Source: Streptomyces alfalfae
GTDB taxonomy: Bacteria > Actinomycetota > Actinomycetes > Streptomycetales > Streptomycetaceae
Direction of reading: 5' to 3'
Length of the DNA stretch: 64,000 bases
Assembly (NCBI RefSeq): GCF_004127445.1
Contig: NZ_QEXM01000038.1
Span: 248,001 to 312,000, forward strand
Under the pieces are notes generated by a model. It had not been told where the DNA came from. It saw nothing but the letters and a program-made list of their open reading frames with translations, and searched no databases. How positions within the stretch are numbered: the first letter of the stretch is position 1; every line of letters starts with the position of its first letter. Shown in pieces: positions 1 through 7,902 of this stretch. The position numbers and the translations under genes were made by a program.

Positions 1-308
1 AGTGATGAGTTCACTCTATGGGGAGGCACTGACAACGCGGCTCGACAGGCAACCACCGCGACCACCGAGCCAGGGGACCACCGACCGGGCGAACACCGAA
101 TCAGGCGGCCACCGTCACCACGCGACCACCGCGACCATCCCGACCGGTCGGCCTCGGCACGGTGCGGAGCGCACGCCGCCGCGGGTGACACCGCCCGCCG
201 ACCGCCCGTGGAGCGAGCGGGCCCCAGGGCCGTCGGCGGGCGGCGGCCGCCACTGGACGTGGGCGATCGGACGCAGACGACCCGACCTGGACGACCAGAC
301 CTAGACCA
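1..308. other. gene-free left edge with short degenerate repeats
   Basis: I see no supportable gene. The first 170 bases contain a loose reiteration of the octamer GACCACCG, and the last 60 bases a loose reiteration of AGACGACC-like units just downstream of the SH3-protein stop. An open frame crosses the stretch on the plus strand, but its translation is low-complexity Arg/Pro/Thr with no ribosome binding site or family resemblance. Confidence 0.4.
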
Positions 309-659
309 CTAGACGTAGACGACGCAGACGTTGGGCACGTAGCCCACGGTGCCCCGGTAGTTGATCTTGCGCCAGCCGTTGTACTTGTCGATCCCGCACA
401 CGTTCTTGTACGTGCCGCCGATCTTGCCCGAGATGTCACACCCCTTGGCGCCCTTCGGCCAGGTGCCGAGGATGGTGGACGAGGTGGTGGCCGACTTGCG
501 GATGTTGAGCGTGCTGAGCGACTTCAGGCTCTTGCACGCCGCCGTGGCGGCGGTGGCCACCGTGCCGCTCTGCGGGGTGGACGCGGCGGAGGCCGCCGGC
601 GCCAAACCGGTCAGCGACAGAGCCGCGACGACCGCGGGAAGGATGAGACGCTTCTTCAA
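309..659 (-). CDS. small secreted SH3-domain-like protein
   Basis: A 116-residue exported protein. I chose the TTG start at 659 because a Lys-Lys-Arg n-region, a hydrophobic core and an AAxSA-type cleavage region follow directly (residues 1-27), and a GGAG-type ribosome binding site lies just upstream; the longer frame only adds an Arg-rich stretch. The mature part has the look of a bacterial SH3 (SH3_3) domain: a 'LNIRKSATTSSTILGTWPKG' segment near residue 52, then 'GWRKINYRGTVGYVPN' near the end. Four Cys in the mature protein (ACKS, GCDI, VCGI, VCVV) could form two disulfides. Such domains usually bind cell wall or peptides outside the membrane; no catalytic domain is attached, so the exact role is unknown. 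Confidence 0.75.
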   Translation of the reverse strand: MKKRLILPAVVAALSLTGLAPAASAASTPQSGTVATAATAACKSLKSLSTLNIRKSATTSSTILGTWPKGAKGCDISGKIGGTYKNVCGIDKYNGWRKINYRGTVGYVPNVCVVYV

Positions 660-824
660 GGTTGCTCCTTGCTCCACTTCTGGTACACGTGTGCTCTTCT
701 GGCGCACGTGTGCTCGCGCCCGGAGGCGCGAGCCGATCTTACGTGTACCTGCCACCCGCCCGGAACGCGCAACAGCGGCTCCCGCCCGCCCGGTTGGCCA
801 GGGACGCGCCCGGCCGGACCGGGG

Positions 825-2198
825 TCACACCAGCGCCGGCTGCGGCCCCCCTGGCGGGGTCGGTGCGGCCTTCGGGTCCCACTGCCTGGTGGTCCGTACG
901 TAGCCGTAGACGACGGAGGCCGTCGCCAGCAGGATCAGCGGTCCGAACGCCCACGGGTGCTCGGCCATCTCCATCGACAGGTAGCGGTACGACAGCAGGA
1001 GCGCCGTGAAGACCGCCGAGCCGTAGGCGACCAACAGGGTCGCCGAGCGGTCCCAGCCGCGGTCGAGCGCGCGCAGGCCCGCCTCGATCGTGAGGGCGAA
1101 GACCACACCGGCGAGGAGGTCCACGCCGTAGTGGTAGCCGAAGCCCAGGGTCGCGGCGAGTGTCGCCGTCAGCCAGAACGTCCCCGCGTACCGGAGGATG
1201 CGCGGGCCCTTGCGGGAGTGGATGAAGATCGCGGTGGCCCACGCCGTGTGGAGACTGGGCATGCAGTTGCGCGGCGTGATCCCGTCGTACGGCACCGGGG
1301 CGGGCGCGGTGACCAGCGGCAGCGTGTGCGGCCACAGGTCGGCCACCGCCCACTCCACGCCGCCGGTCCCGGAGGTGCCGGGCCCGTAGGCGAAGATCGG
1401 CCCGACCACGGGGAAGAGCATGTAGAACGCGGGGCCGAGCAGGCCGATCACCAGGAAGGTGCGCACCAGGTGATGGCTCGGGAAGCGGCGCTCGGCGGCC
1501 ACGTTGCGCAGTTGGTAAAGCGCGACGACGATCGCGGCCACCGCGAGCTGTGCGTAGACCAGGTCGAGGACCGTGCTGACCGGGCCGCTCGCCTCCAGGA
1601 GCCGGCCCGCCGCCCACGACGGGTTGCCGAGCGCGTGGTCGGCCATCGCCACGTACGGGTCGAGCACGGTGGGGCGGGTCTTCGACGTGATCAGCAGCCA
1701 GACGTCCCCCGTCTTGCGGCCCGCCACGAGAAGCAGGCCGAGGCCGACGCCCTTCAGGAGCAGGACGCGTTCCGCCCCGGTGCGGCGCGTGACCGCGATC
1801 ACCGCGACACCCAGGATCACCCACAGGGCGCCGTTGCCGAAGAACTGGCCCTCGGGTGTCTCGACGTCGAGCGCCCACCGCGCCAGCACGAAGACGACGT
1901 CGATGCCGATGGCCGCACCGGCCGCGATGAACCGCTGCCGCCAGGTGAGCACCACCATCATCAACGCCATGCCGCCGTACAGCGGGCCCGGCTTGGGAGG
2001 GAAGATCACCTCGCGCGCCTGGAGGGTGATCGGTCCCGGCTGGCCCGCGTGACGACGCGAGACGAACTCCAGGGCGACGAGGAACCCGAGGGCCACCACA
2101 CTCGCCGTGGTCCAGAGGATCACCCGCGGACGGCGCCACTCGACGGACGCGACACTGCGGCTTATTCGCGAAAACACCCGCGATTCTGTGGATATCAA
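825..2198 (-). CDS. PAP2-superfamily membrane phosphatase / inositol-phosphoceramide-synthase-like protein
   Basis: A polytopic membrane protein of 457 residues. The PAP2 signature is visible in the C-terminal half: CMPSLHTAW around residues 312-320 (PSLHT catalytic block) and GYHYGVDLLAG with His356 and Asp360 (second His/Asp block). Many hydrophobic segments surround these, and the layout matches actinobacterial phosphatases annotated as inositol phosphorylceramide synthase-like or PAP2 family. Known members dephosphorylate lipid phosphates or transfer head groups on the outer membrane face. The frame opens with TTG at 2198 in an AT-rich promoter stretch; a GTG at 2177 is an alternative. 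It stands alone, 165 bp downstream of the SH3-like gene on the same strand in reverse order, so it is probably a separate transcript. Substrate unknown. Confidence 0.8.
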   Translation of the reverse strand: MISTESRVFSRISRSVASVEWRRPRVILWTTASVVALGFLVALEFVSRRHAGQPGPITLQAREVIFPPKPGPLYGGMALMMVVLTWRQRFIAAGAAIGIDVVFVLARWALDVETPEGQFFGNGALWVILGVAVIAVTRRTGAERVLLLKGVGLGLLLVAGRKTGDVWLLITSKTRPTVLDPYVAMADHALGNPSWAAGRLLEASGPVSTVLDLVYAQLAVAAIVVALYQLRNVAAERRFPSHHLVRTFLVIGLLGPAFYMLFPVVGPIFAYGPGTSGTGGVEWAVADLWPHTLPLVTAPAPVPYDGITPRNCMPSLHTAWATAIFIHSRKGPRILRYAGTFWLTATLAATLGFGYHYGVDLLAGVVFALTIEAGLRALDRGWDRSATLLVAYGSAVFTALLLSYRYLSMEMAEHPWAFGPLILLATASVVYGYVRTTRQWDPKAAPTPPGGPQPALV

Positions 2199-2580
2199 TT
2201 GTTTGACCGATTTGTTGGTTATGGTTTGCGCAAAGGCTAGCCGTTGTGGCGGGTGGGTCGGCTTCCGGGTCGAGGGGAGGCGGTGAGGGCACTCGCCGCC
2301 AGCCCGATCATGCCATCGGAGCCGCGTCCGGCGGCCCCCGGGAGCCGCACTCGTGCCGGCCGCGTCCCGCGTCGGCGGCGGCCGACTCGCCCTACGCGCG
2401 GAAGCGCTCGCGCACGGCTCGCGCCATATTCGTCGTCGCTGAGCTGATCATGTCCGTGACCGTTGGGTACAAGACCCTGGGAGTACGAGGGCCGGCACGA
2501 GCCGGTGATCCGACGTGAACGACCGTGAGGGCGGCGTGGACACGCGTCCTCCGACATGCCTGAACAAGGAGAGGCCCCTC
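2199..2580. other. intergenic region between divergent PAP2 and zinc-finger genes
   Basis: No gene supported over 382 bases. The first 45 bases are markedly AT-rich for this genome and probably hold the promoter of the PAP2 gene read leftwards. A CGTTGGGTACAAGA segment near 2461 is an AT-richer patch that could be the promoter for the small zinc-finger gene at 2581. Short open frames here have Arg-rich shadow translations only. Confidence 0.4.
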
Positions 2581-2877
2581 ATGAGAATCACCTCCAGGCC
2601 GTCCGGTCTCCTCGACCGCGGGGGCCTCGGTCCCGCGGTCAAGCGCGACGGCGGGCCCGCCGTCCTCGGCTCCATACGGGCCGCGGACGCCGCCCACGAC
2701 GCGGCCCACGCGATGCACGCCAGGTTCCGGCACGGCGTCTACTCCGTCGCCTGCACGACGTGCCACGCTCCCGCGGGGTCGCTGTGCTTCGCCCGGCGCA
2801 CCGTGCACACCGCGCGCAGGGAGCTGTACCGGCAGGGCCGACGCGCCACCGGCCTGGTCCCCGCCCTCACCGCCTGA
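2581..2877 (+). CDS. small zinc-finger protein of the phage/actinomycete CxxC type
   Basis: 98 residues from an ATG preceded by an AAGGAGAGG ribosome binding site (the in-frame upstream GTG has none). The C-terminal third carries Cys58-x2-Cys61 followed by Pro-Ala-Gly, Cys69, and His76 in ARRTVHTARRE. This matches the pattern of short actinobacterial and phage zinc fingers (C-x2-C-x2-PAG-x-x-C ... H-x3-R). By family these are suspected nucleic-acid binders, but function is not established. The N-terminal half is Ala/His-rich and not conserved to my eye. Monocistronic, followed by a 20-bp palindrome. Confidence 0.6.
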   Translation: MRITSRPSGLLDRGGLGPAVKRDGGPAVLGSIRAADAAHDAAHAMHARFRHGVYSVACTTCHAPAGSLCFARRTVHTARRELYRQGRRATGLVPALTA

Positions 2878-2907
2878 ACTCCGACTCTGTCCCTTCCCCG
2901 CCCCTCT

Positions 2908-2927
2908 CCCTGTCCGTACGGACAGGG
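2908..2927. repeat. perfect 20-bp palindrome CCCTGTCCGT/ACGGACAGGG
   Basis: Two 10-base arms meet without a spacer; a third CTGTCCGT copy follows 14 bases later (2932-2939). It lies 30 bp after the zinc-finger gene stop and 130 bp before the next start. It could act as a terminator stem, though it lacks a T-run and a loop, or as a regulator binding site for the downstream secreted phosphatase-family gene. Confidence 0.5.
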
Positions 2928-3058
2928 TCGCTCTGTCCGTGGATCAAGAAGCCTGTGTTGCTGACGATGCCCGTCGCATAATCTGGCGACACGGATGTGG
3001 ATCGCGATGTGGATCGCGGCGTGGGTCCCGACGCGGATCCTGACGGAGGGGGGCGCTG

Positions 3059-3910
3059 GTGCTCGGCAGGGGCACAGGGTGGTTCGCGGTCGCCATGACC
3101 GCGGTCTGCGCCATGATCGTCGGTCCCAGTGCGCCGAGCGGTTCCCTCTTCATCAGGGATCTGCCCGTCGACGCCGCCGACGATGTCGTGCCGAACCGGG
3201 TCATGACGTGGAACATCTGCAACCCCTGCGACGACAGCGACGCGGACAGGGCGGCGGAGATCGCCACGTACGCGCCGCAGGTCATCGGCCTCCAGGAGGC
3301 GTGCGTACGCGACGTGCGGCGGATCCGCGACTACCTGGAGAGCTTCTACGGGCTGGTCTACCACGTCGAGTACGGGACCGTGCTGCGGAACTGGGGCCGC
3401 TGCGGGGGAGCGCCGTGGAACCCGGGAGCGTTCGGTCAGGCGATCCTCTCGGCGGCCCCGATGACCGACCGCGTCGCGGTGGAGTATCCCGACGGAGGGT
3501 CAGAGGACCGCGGGTACATGGCGGTCACCACGGAGGTGGGGGGCCAACAGGTCCGCGTCTTCAACACGCACCTGGCCCAGCGCCGCCAGGAGGCGGTCCG
3601 CGCGGCCCAGGCCGGCATACTCGCCGCACAGGTCGAGCGGCACAGCCGCGCGGTGGTCCTGGGTGACTTCAACGCCGTGCCGGACGCGCCCGAACTCACC
3701 CCGATGTGGAAGCTCGCCACGGACACGGACCCCGAGTGCCGCCCGCCCGCGGCCACTTGCGAGCCGACCACCGACTGGCAGAGCAAGTTCGACTACGTCT
3801 TCCTGCGGGGCATCACCCCGCTCGAACACCGCGTGCAGCCCTCCTCGTACTCGGACCACCACATGCTGCACACCGACGTCGACGTGACGCCGGGATCGGG
3901 CGAGAAATAA
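3059..3910 (+). CDS. secreted endonuclease/exonuclease/phosphatase (EEP, DNase I-like) family protein
   Basis: 283 residues from a GTG with a GGAGGGG ribosome binding site. An N-terminal hydrophobic segment (residues 8-28) looks like a signal peptide or anchor. The EEP fold motifs occur in order: MTWNIC (49-54), LQEAC (78-82, metal-binding Glu), NTHL (169-172), LGDFNAVP (201-208, catalytic Asp/Asn), KFDYVFL (243-249) and SDHHML (265-270, catalytic His). All the main metal and catalytic residues are present, so the enzyme should be active outside the membrane as a nuclease, sphingomyelinase-like or inositol-phosphatase-type phosphodiesterase; the fold alone does not tell which. The six cysteines of the mature part fit an exported, disulfide-bonded protein. 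No operon partner. Confidence 0.8.
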   Translation: MLGRGTGWFAVAMTAVCAMIVGPSAPSGSLFIRDLPVDAADDVVPNRVMTWNICNPCDDSDADRAAEIATYAPQVIGLQEACVRDVRRIRDYLESFYGLVYHVEYGTVLRNWGRCGGAPWNPGAFGQAILSAAPMTDRVAVEYPDGGSEDRGYMAVTTEVGGQQVRVFNTHLAQRRQEAVRAAQAGILAAQVERHSRAVVLGDFNAVPDAPELTPMWKLATDTDPECRPPAATCEPTTDWQSKFDYVFLRGITPLEHRVQPSSYSDHHMLHTDVDVTPGSGEK

Positions 3911-3992
3911 TTCTCACCGACCTGTCACACCGTTCCGCCGAGATCCGTCATCGCAGTGACAGTAACGCTGAAGCGATGAGGGGTTGTTGAGC

Positions 3993-4499
3993 ATGACTAC
4001 TCGTACGATCACGGCAGAGATCCCGATGGTTCCGCGCATGACCGAGGACCCGGCGCAGCTCGTGCCGGAACTGGCGGACGTGTCGGCGGCGTTGTTCAAG
4101 GTGGTGGGCAACGGCTCGGTGCCGTGGCCCACGATCAGCCTGGTGCAGCTCCGCGCGGGCCAGATCGTCGGCAGCACCTACCTGACCGTCCTGCACACGG
4201 GATTCCTCCGCAAGGCCGGGGAGTCGGAGGAGCGGATCACCTCGGTGGCTTCCTGGCAGACCTCGCCCTACTTCACCGCTCCGGAGCGTGCCGCGCTGGC
4301 CCTGGTGGAGGCGGTGCTCCAGGCGCCGTCGGAGGGCGAGCGGGTCTCCGACGAGCTGTACGCCCAGGCGGCCGAGCACTACGACGCCAAGGCGCTCGCC
4401 ACGCTGATGTTCGCGATCGGCCAGGTCAACTTCTTCATCGCCGTCGCGCTCATCGCCAAGCCCGTGCCCGGCCGGTCCTTCAAGGACCCGTGGAACTAG
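3993..4499 (+). CDS. carboxymuconolactone decarboxylase / AhpD-like family protein lacking the CxxC motif
   Basis: 168 residues; ATG at 3993 is preceded by GAGGGG at a good distance, so I prefer it to the TTG nine bases upstream. The segment LRKAGESEERI...SPYFTAPERAALALVEAV (residues 72-109) is the hallmark of AhpD-type carboxymuconolactone decarboxylase proteins, which normally have an N-G-C-x-x-C...H redox site just before it. Here the site reads GSTYLTVLH (60-68): the Cys positions are Ser61 and Leu64 while the His is kept. A peroxidase or disulfide-reductase role is therefore unlikely and the protein may use the fold for binding or another reaction. Convergent with the FBP-domain gene, sharing a terminator. 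Confidence 0.8.
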   Translation: MTTRTITAEIPMVPRMTEDPAQLVPELADVSAALFKVVGNGSVPWPTISLVQLRAGQIVGSTYLTVLHTGFLRKAGESEERITSVASWQTSPYFTAPERAALALVEAVLQAPSEGERVSDELYAQAAEHYDAKALATLMFAIGQVNFFIAVALIAKPVPGRSFKDPWN

Positions 4500-4556
4500 G
4501 CAGGCGGGACCAGGCGGGCCCCGGCAAGTTCTGACGGGGTTCTGACCCGGGGTGAT

Positions 4557-4597
4557 GGAGGCCCTCGGCGCGCTCGGAGCGCGTGACGGGGGCCTCC
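4557..4597. terminator. bidirectional stem-loop between convergent genes
   Basis: Arms GGAGGCCC (4557-4564) and GGGCCTCC (4590-4597) enclose a second inner hairpin of CGCGCT/AGCGCG. It sits between the convergent AhpD-like and FBP-domain stops. No strong T-run, as is common for actinobacterial terminators. Confidence 0.6.
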
Positions 4598-4615
4598 GTC
4601 ACAGGCGGCGCCGCC

Positions 4616-5107
4616 TCACGCGGTGACCGAGGCGATGAACGCCGACAGGTTCGCCACCGTCCGCGCGTTCTGCTCCTCCAAGGTGAGCGACTCGTGGAAC
4701 CGCCCGCCGATCCCCGCGTCCTTCTTGCCCCGCACGTATAGCGAGCAGGCGAGGTCGCTGCAGATGTAGGCGCCCACGGAATTGCCCTGCTGCCCGGCCT
4801 TGCCCGCCTTCGCGGCGACCATCAGCGACACACCGCCGGTGTGACTGGTCATGCACAGAGAGCACATGCTGCGCCGCATCTGCGAGACCCCGGAGCTGGG
4901 ACAGCGCATGGCGAGCGCCAGCGGGCGGCCGTCCAGCTCTGTGGCGAGGTAGGCGCGGCCGGGGGACTGGGGGTCCCGCCAGCCGAGAAAGTCCAGGTCG
5001 TCCCAGGGGCGCTCGGCCAGGTCGCGGGGGACGGACAGGCGCTTCGCCTCGCCCTTGGTGCAGTTCACGAAAGCGGCACGGATCTCTTGCTCGGTCAACG
5101 GTCTCAT
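4616..5107 (-). CDS. FBP domain-containing zinc protein (EF-G-binding, FusB-like)
   Basis: 163 residues from ATG at 5107. The C-terminal part has the four-Cys zinc finger of the FBP/FusB family: Cys82-x2-Cys85 in MRRSMCSLCMTSHTGG and Cys116-x4-Cys121 in AYICSDLACSLYVRGKK. The start MRPLTEQEIRAAFVNCTKGEAKRL is typical of the family's N-terminal helical region. FusB-type proteins bind elongation factor G and free it from ribosomes stalled by fusidic acid; streptomycete members are chromosomal and their own ligand or drug is not established. It is divergent from the TetR gene at 5178 and shares a 70-bp intergenic region with a CCTAA-N5-TTAGG palindrome, so it is probably controlled by that repressor. 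Confidence 0.8.
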   Translation of the reverse strand: MRPLTEQEIRAAFVNCTKGEAKRLSVPRDLAERPWDDLDFLGWRDPQSPGRAYLATELDGRPLALAMRCPSSGVSQMRRSMCSLCMTSHTGGVSLMVAAKAGKAGQQGNSVGAYICSDLACSLYVRGKKDAGIGGRFHESLTLEEQNARTVANLSAFIASVTA

Positions 5108-5121
5108 GAGCGGTAGGCTAA

Positions 5122-5144
5122 GTTTCCTAAAACCGTTAGGCAAA
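5122..5144. promoter_or_regulatory. putative TetR operator between divergent FBP and TetR genes
   Basis: CCTAA (5126-5130) and TTAGG (5136-5140) form a perfect inverted repeat with a 5-base centre, 18 bp from the FBP start and 37 bp from the TetR start. Flanking TT/AA (5123-5124, 5142-5143) extends the symmetry with one mismatch. Placement between divergent genes fits autoregulation and control of the FBP gene. Confidence 0.55.
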
Positions 5145-5177
5145 CGATTAATGCTTGTCGTGGATGGGGCGAAGGTT

Positions 5178-5747
5178 ATGGCTAGAGCAGGGCTTACCCC
5201 GGAACGCCTGACCCGGGCCGGGGCGGAACTGGCCGACGAGGTCGGTTTCGACCAGGTCACCGTCTCGGCGCTCGCCCGGCGGTTCGAGGTCAAGGTCGCG
5301 AGTCTGTACTCGCACCTGAAGAACTCCCAGGATCTCAGGACCAGGATCGCCCTGTTCGCCCTGGAGGAGCTGGCGGACCGGGTGGCGGACGCGGTGGCCG
5401 GACGCGCCGGCAAGGATGCGCTGGCCGCCTTCGCGAACGCCTACCGCGACTACGCGCGGGAGCATCCGGGCCGCTATGACGCGGCCCGCCTCCGACTCGA
5501 CCCGGAGACGGCCGCCGCCAGCGCCGGGGTGCGGCACTCCCAGATGACGCGGGCGATCCTGCGCGGCTACGACCTGGCGGAGCCGGACCAGACGCACGCG
5601 GTCCGGATGCTGGGCGCCATGTTCCACGGCTACGTCAGCCTGGAGATGGCCGGGAGCTTCCGTCACACCGCCGTCGACTCGCAGGAATCGTGGAGGTGGG
5701 TCCTCGACTCCCTCGACGCGCTCCTGCGCCACCGGGCCGCGCCGTGA
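5178..5747 (+). CDS. TetR/AcrR family transcriptional regulator (WHG-domain type)
   Basis: 189 residues from ATG at 5178; the longer open frame runs back over the divergent FBP gene and is not credible. Residues 1-50 form the TetR helix-turn-helix with recognition region 'VTVSALARRFEVKVASLYSH' ending in SLYSHLKN. The C-terminal ligand domain contains AFANAYRDYAREHPGRYDA and a MLGAMFHGYVSLEMAGSF segment typical of the WHG/TetR_C_33 group. It likely represses itself and the divergent FBP-domain gene through the palindrome at 5126-5140. The inducer is unknown; the neighbour suggests a translation-targeting drug. Confidence 0.85.
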   Translation: MARAGLTPERLTRAGAELADEVGFDQVTVSALARRFEVKVASLYSHLKNSQDLRTRIALFALEELADRVADAVAGRAGKDALAAFANAYRDYAREHPGRYDAARLRLDPETAAASAGVRHSQMTRAILRGYDLAEPDQTHAVRMLGAMFHGYVSLEMAGSFRHTAVDSQESWRWVLDSLDALLRHRAAP

Positions 5748-5854
5748 CGGGCGGGCCATCCCGGTGCCAGGCCGAGGCGAGCTGGCGCGGCGCAGGCGGG
5801 CGAGGCGAGGTTCGGCGGTCAAATCGTTACAGATCAGGCGAAAAAAGCAAGGCG

Positions 5855-7048
5855 ATGAGTACTGAGCACGGCTGGAACACCACACCTGTCACCACCCCCG
5901 TCACCCCGGACCTCCTACGAGGCTTCCTCGACGTGGAGCCGACCGCACACGGCCTGCTCCCGCACCGTCTGCCCGCCCGGGCGCGGCGCCAGATCCCCGA
6001 CGACCAGCTCGCCGTGGCCGAGGCGCAGCCCTCCGGTGTACGTCTGGCGTTCCGCACCCGGGCCACGACCATCGAACTGGACACCTTGCCCACCAAGCGG
6101 ACCTACAGCGGGTTCCCGCCCCCGGCGGACGGCGTCTACGACCTGCTGGTCGACGGCCGCCTCGCCGCGCAGGCCACGGTGACCGGCGGCAACCTCCGTA
6201 CGATCACCGACATGGTCACCCAGTCCGCCGAGCTGCGTGAGGGGCCGCCCGGCACCGCCCGGTTCGCCGGACTGCCGACAGGCGACAAGAGCATCGAGAT
6301 CTGGCTCCCGCACACGGAGATCACCGAGCTGATCGACCTGCGCACCGACGCCCCGGTCGAGCCCGCGCCGGACAGGGGCCGCAGGGTGTGGCTGCACCAC
6401 GGCAGTTCCATCAGCCACGGCTCGAACGCCGCCCACCCCACCGCCATCTGGCCCGCCCTGGCGGCGGCCCGGGGCGACGTGGAGCTGATCAACCTCGGGT
6501 TCAGCGGCAGCGCGCTGCTCGACCCGTTCACCGCCCGCGCGATGCGGGACACCCCGGCGGACCTGATCAGCGTCAAGATCGGCATCAACGTCGTGAACGC
6601 CGACGTCATGCGGCTGCGCGCGTTCGGCCCCGCTGTCCACGGCTTCCTCGACACCATCCGCGAAGGACACCCGACGGCGCCCCTGCTCGTCGTGTCCCCC
6701 CTTCTCTGCCCGGTCCAGGAGGACACCCCCGGCCCCCTCATGCCCGACTTCGACGGCGGCGTCCTGCGGTTCAAGGCCACGGGTGACCCGAACGCACGGG
6801 CCGCCGGGCGCCTGACGCTCAACGTCATCCGCGACGAACTCGCCCGGATCGTCGCACAGCGGGCGGCCGACGACCCGCACCTGCACTACCTCGACGGCAG
6901 GGACCTCTACGGCGAGAGCGACTACGCCGAATTCCCGTTGCCCGACGAGGTCCACCCCGACCCCGCGGGGCACCGCCGCATCGGGGAGAACTTCGCACGG
7001 CTGGTGTTCGGTGAGGGCGGCTCCTTCGCCACCGCCAAGGAGGGATGA
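5855..7048 (+). CDS. two-domain SGNH/GDSL hydrolase (SsfX3-like)
   Basis: 397 residues from ATG at 5855 (AAGGCG precedes it). The N-terminal ~170 residues form a beta-rich domain, RLAFRTRATTIELDTLPT...GVYDLLVDG, as in SsfX3-like proteins. The C-terminal SGNH domain has block I Ser in WLHHGSSISHGSNA, block II Gly in INLGFSGSALLD, block III Asn in VKIGINVVN, and block V Asp/His in DEVHPDPAGHRR. SsfX3 is an acyltransferase of a tetracycline pathway; most homologues are plain esterases of unknown substrate. There is no signal peptide, so it acts in the cytoplasm. It follows the TetR gene by 107 bp on the same strand and ends at a strong stem-loop. A link with the TetR is possible but unproven. 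Confidence 0.8.
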   Translation: MSTEHGWNTTPVTTPVTPDLLRGFLDVEPTAHGLLPHRLPARARRQIPDDQLAVAEAQPSGVRLAFRTRATTIELDTLPTKRTYSGFPPPADGVYDLLVDGRLAAQATVTGGNLRTITDMVTQSAELREGPPGTARFAGLPTGDKSIEIWLPHTEITELIDLRTDAPVEPAPDRGRRVWLHHGSSISHGSNAAHPTAIWPALAAARGDVELINLGFSGSALLDPFTARAMRDTPADLISVKIGINVVNADVMRLRAFGPAVHGFLDTIREGHPTAPLLVVSPLLCPVQEDTPGPLMPDFDGGVLRFKATGDPNARAAGRLTLNVIRDELARIVAQRAADDPHLHYLDGRDLYGESDYAEFPLPDEVHPDPAGHRRIGENFARLVFGEGGSFATAKEG

Positions 7049-7087
7049 CGCGCAATCAACAGCGGTTGCACGTACGGCTATCAAGGG

Positions 7088-7121
7088 CTGAGCCCCGGAC
7101 GCGTGGCGTGCCGGGGCTCAG
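7088..7121. terminator. strong bidirectional stem-loop
   Basis: An 11-bp perfect stem, CTGAGCCCCGG (7088-7098) with CCGGGGCTCAG (7111-7121), and a 12-base loop lie between the SGNH hydrolase stop and the convergent LysM-transglycosylase stop. Confidence 0.8.
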
Positions 7122-7147
7122 CGGGGGTGCGATACGGGGGGTGGGGA

Positions 7148-7888
7148 TCAGTACGGGCCGTTCACGTTGTCGATGGAGCCGTACCGGTCGGCCGCGTAGT
7201 TGCAGGCGGCGGTGATGTTGGCGACCGGGTCGTAGCTGTCCAGCGACGTGCCGGGCACGTGGTAGGCGGTGAACGTGGGCGCGATGACCTGCAGCAGACC
7301 CTTGGAGGGGGTGCCGGCGGCGGCGTTGACGTCCCAGTTGTTGATGGCCAGCGGGTTGCCGGAGGACTCACGCATCACGTTGCGGTGGATGCCCTCGTAG
7401 GTGCCGGGAATGCCGTGCTGGGCCATGATGTCGAGCGACTCCCTGATCCAGCCGTCGAGATTGTCGGCGTACGCCTTCTTCGCCGGGGCGGCGGCGGGCT
7501 GGGCGGACGCGCTGTCGCGCTCGGAGCGGTCCGCGCGCTCGGCGGCCTGCCTGGGCTCGGCCGTGTCCGCCGTGCCGAGGGTGAGCTTCAGGCCTGGGCG
7601 GATCAGCCCGGGGTTGTCACCGAGGACGTCCCGGTTGTTCTCGTACAGGCTCTCCCAGCCGCCGCTCACGGAGTGCTCCTGCGCGATCTTGGCGAGCGAG
7701 TCACCCGCGGTGACGACATACGTCGTCGGGGCCGCGGCGGGCTTGGCGACCGTGCCGGCCGGCGCCGCGGCGGCGGCGGTCGCACCGAGCACCGGAAGCA
7801 CGAGCACGGCCCCGCCCGTCCCTGCGAAGGCGATGCTCCGGTGGAGCGGGCTGAACTTGGCGCGGCGGTGCTTTCCCTTTGCGGGCAT
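7148..7888 (-). CDS. secreted LysM + transglycosylase SLT domain protein
   Basis: 246 residues from ATG at 7888, preceded by a GAGAGGA ribosome binding site. An Arg/Lys-rich start and a hydrophobic segment with an AAAAAPAG cleavage region (to about residue 45) give a signal peptide. A LysM motif follows (TTYVVTAGDSLAKIAQEHSV...LIRPGLKLTL, about 56-105), then a charged linker, then an SLT-type lytic transglycosylase core (HRNVMRESSGNPLAINNWD with catalytic Glu, and SKGLLQVIAPTF). It should bind and cleave peptidoglycan, as do resuscitation-promoting-factor-like proteins. A c-di-AMP riboswitch lies in its leader, the usual control of cell-wall hydrolases in this genus, so expression should fall when c-di-AMP is high. 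Confidence 0.9.
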   Translation of the reverse strand: MPAKGKHRRAKFSPLHRSIAFAGTGGAVLVLPVLGATAAAAAPAGTVAKPAAAPTTYVVTAGDSLAKIAQEHSVSGGWESLYENNRDVLGDNPGLIRPGLKLTLGTADTAEPRQAAERADRSERDSASAQPAAAPAKKAYADNLDGWIRESLDIMAQHGIPGTYEGIHRNVMRESSGNPLAINNWDVNAAAGTPSKGLLQVIAPTFTAYHVPGTSLDSYDPVANITAACNYAADRYGSIDNVNGPY

Positions 7889-7902
7889 GACGAAATCCTC
7901 TC

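Noticed and set aside
669..2292. Long open frames overlapping the PAP2 gene on both strands (523 and 517 codons)
   Set aside because: They are Arg/Gly/Pro-rich by-products of GC-rich codon bias; the PAP2 frame has membrane segments and catalytic motifs.
5915..7084. 389-codon minus-strand frame over the SGNH hydrolase
   Set aside because: Antisense shadow; all conserved motifs are on the plus strand.
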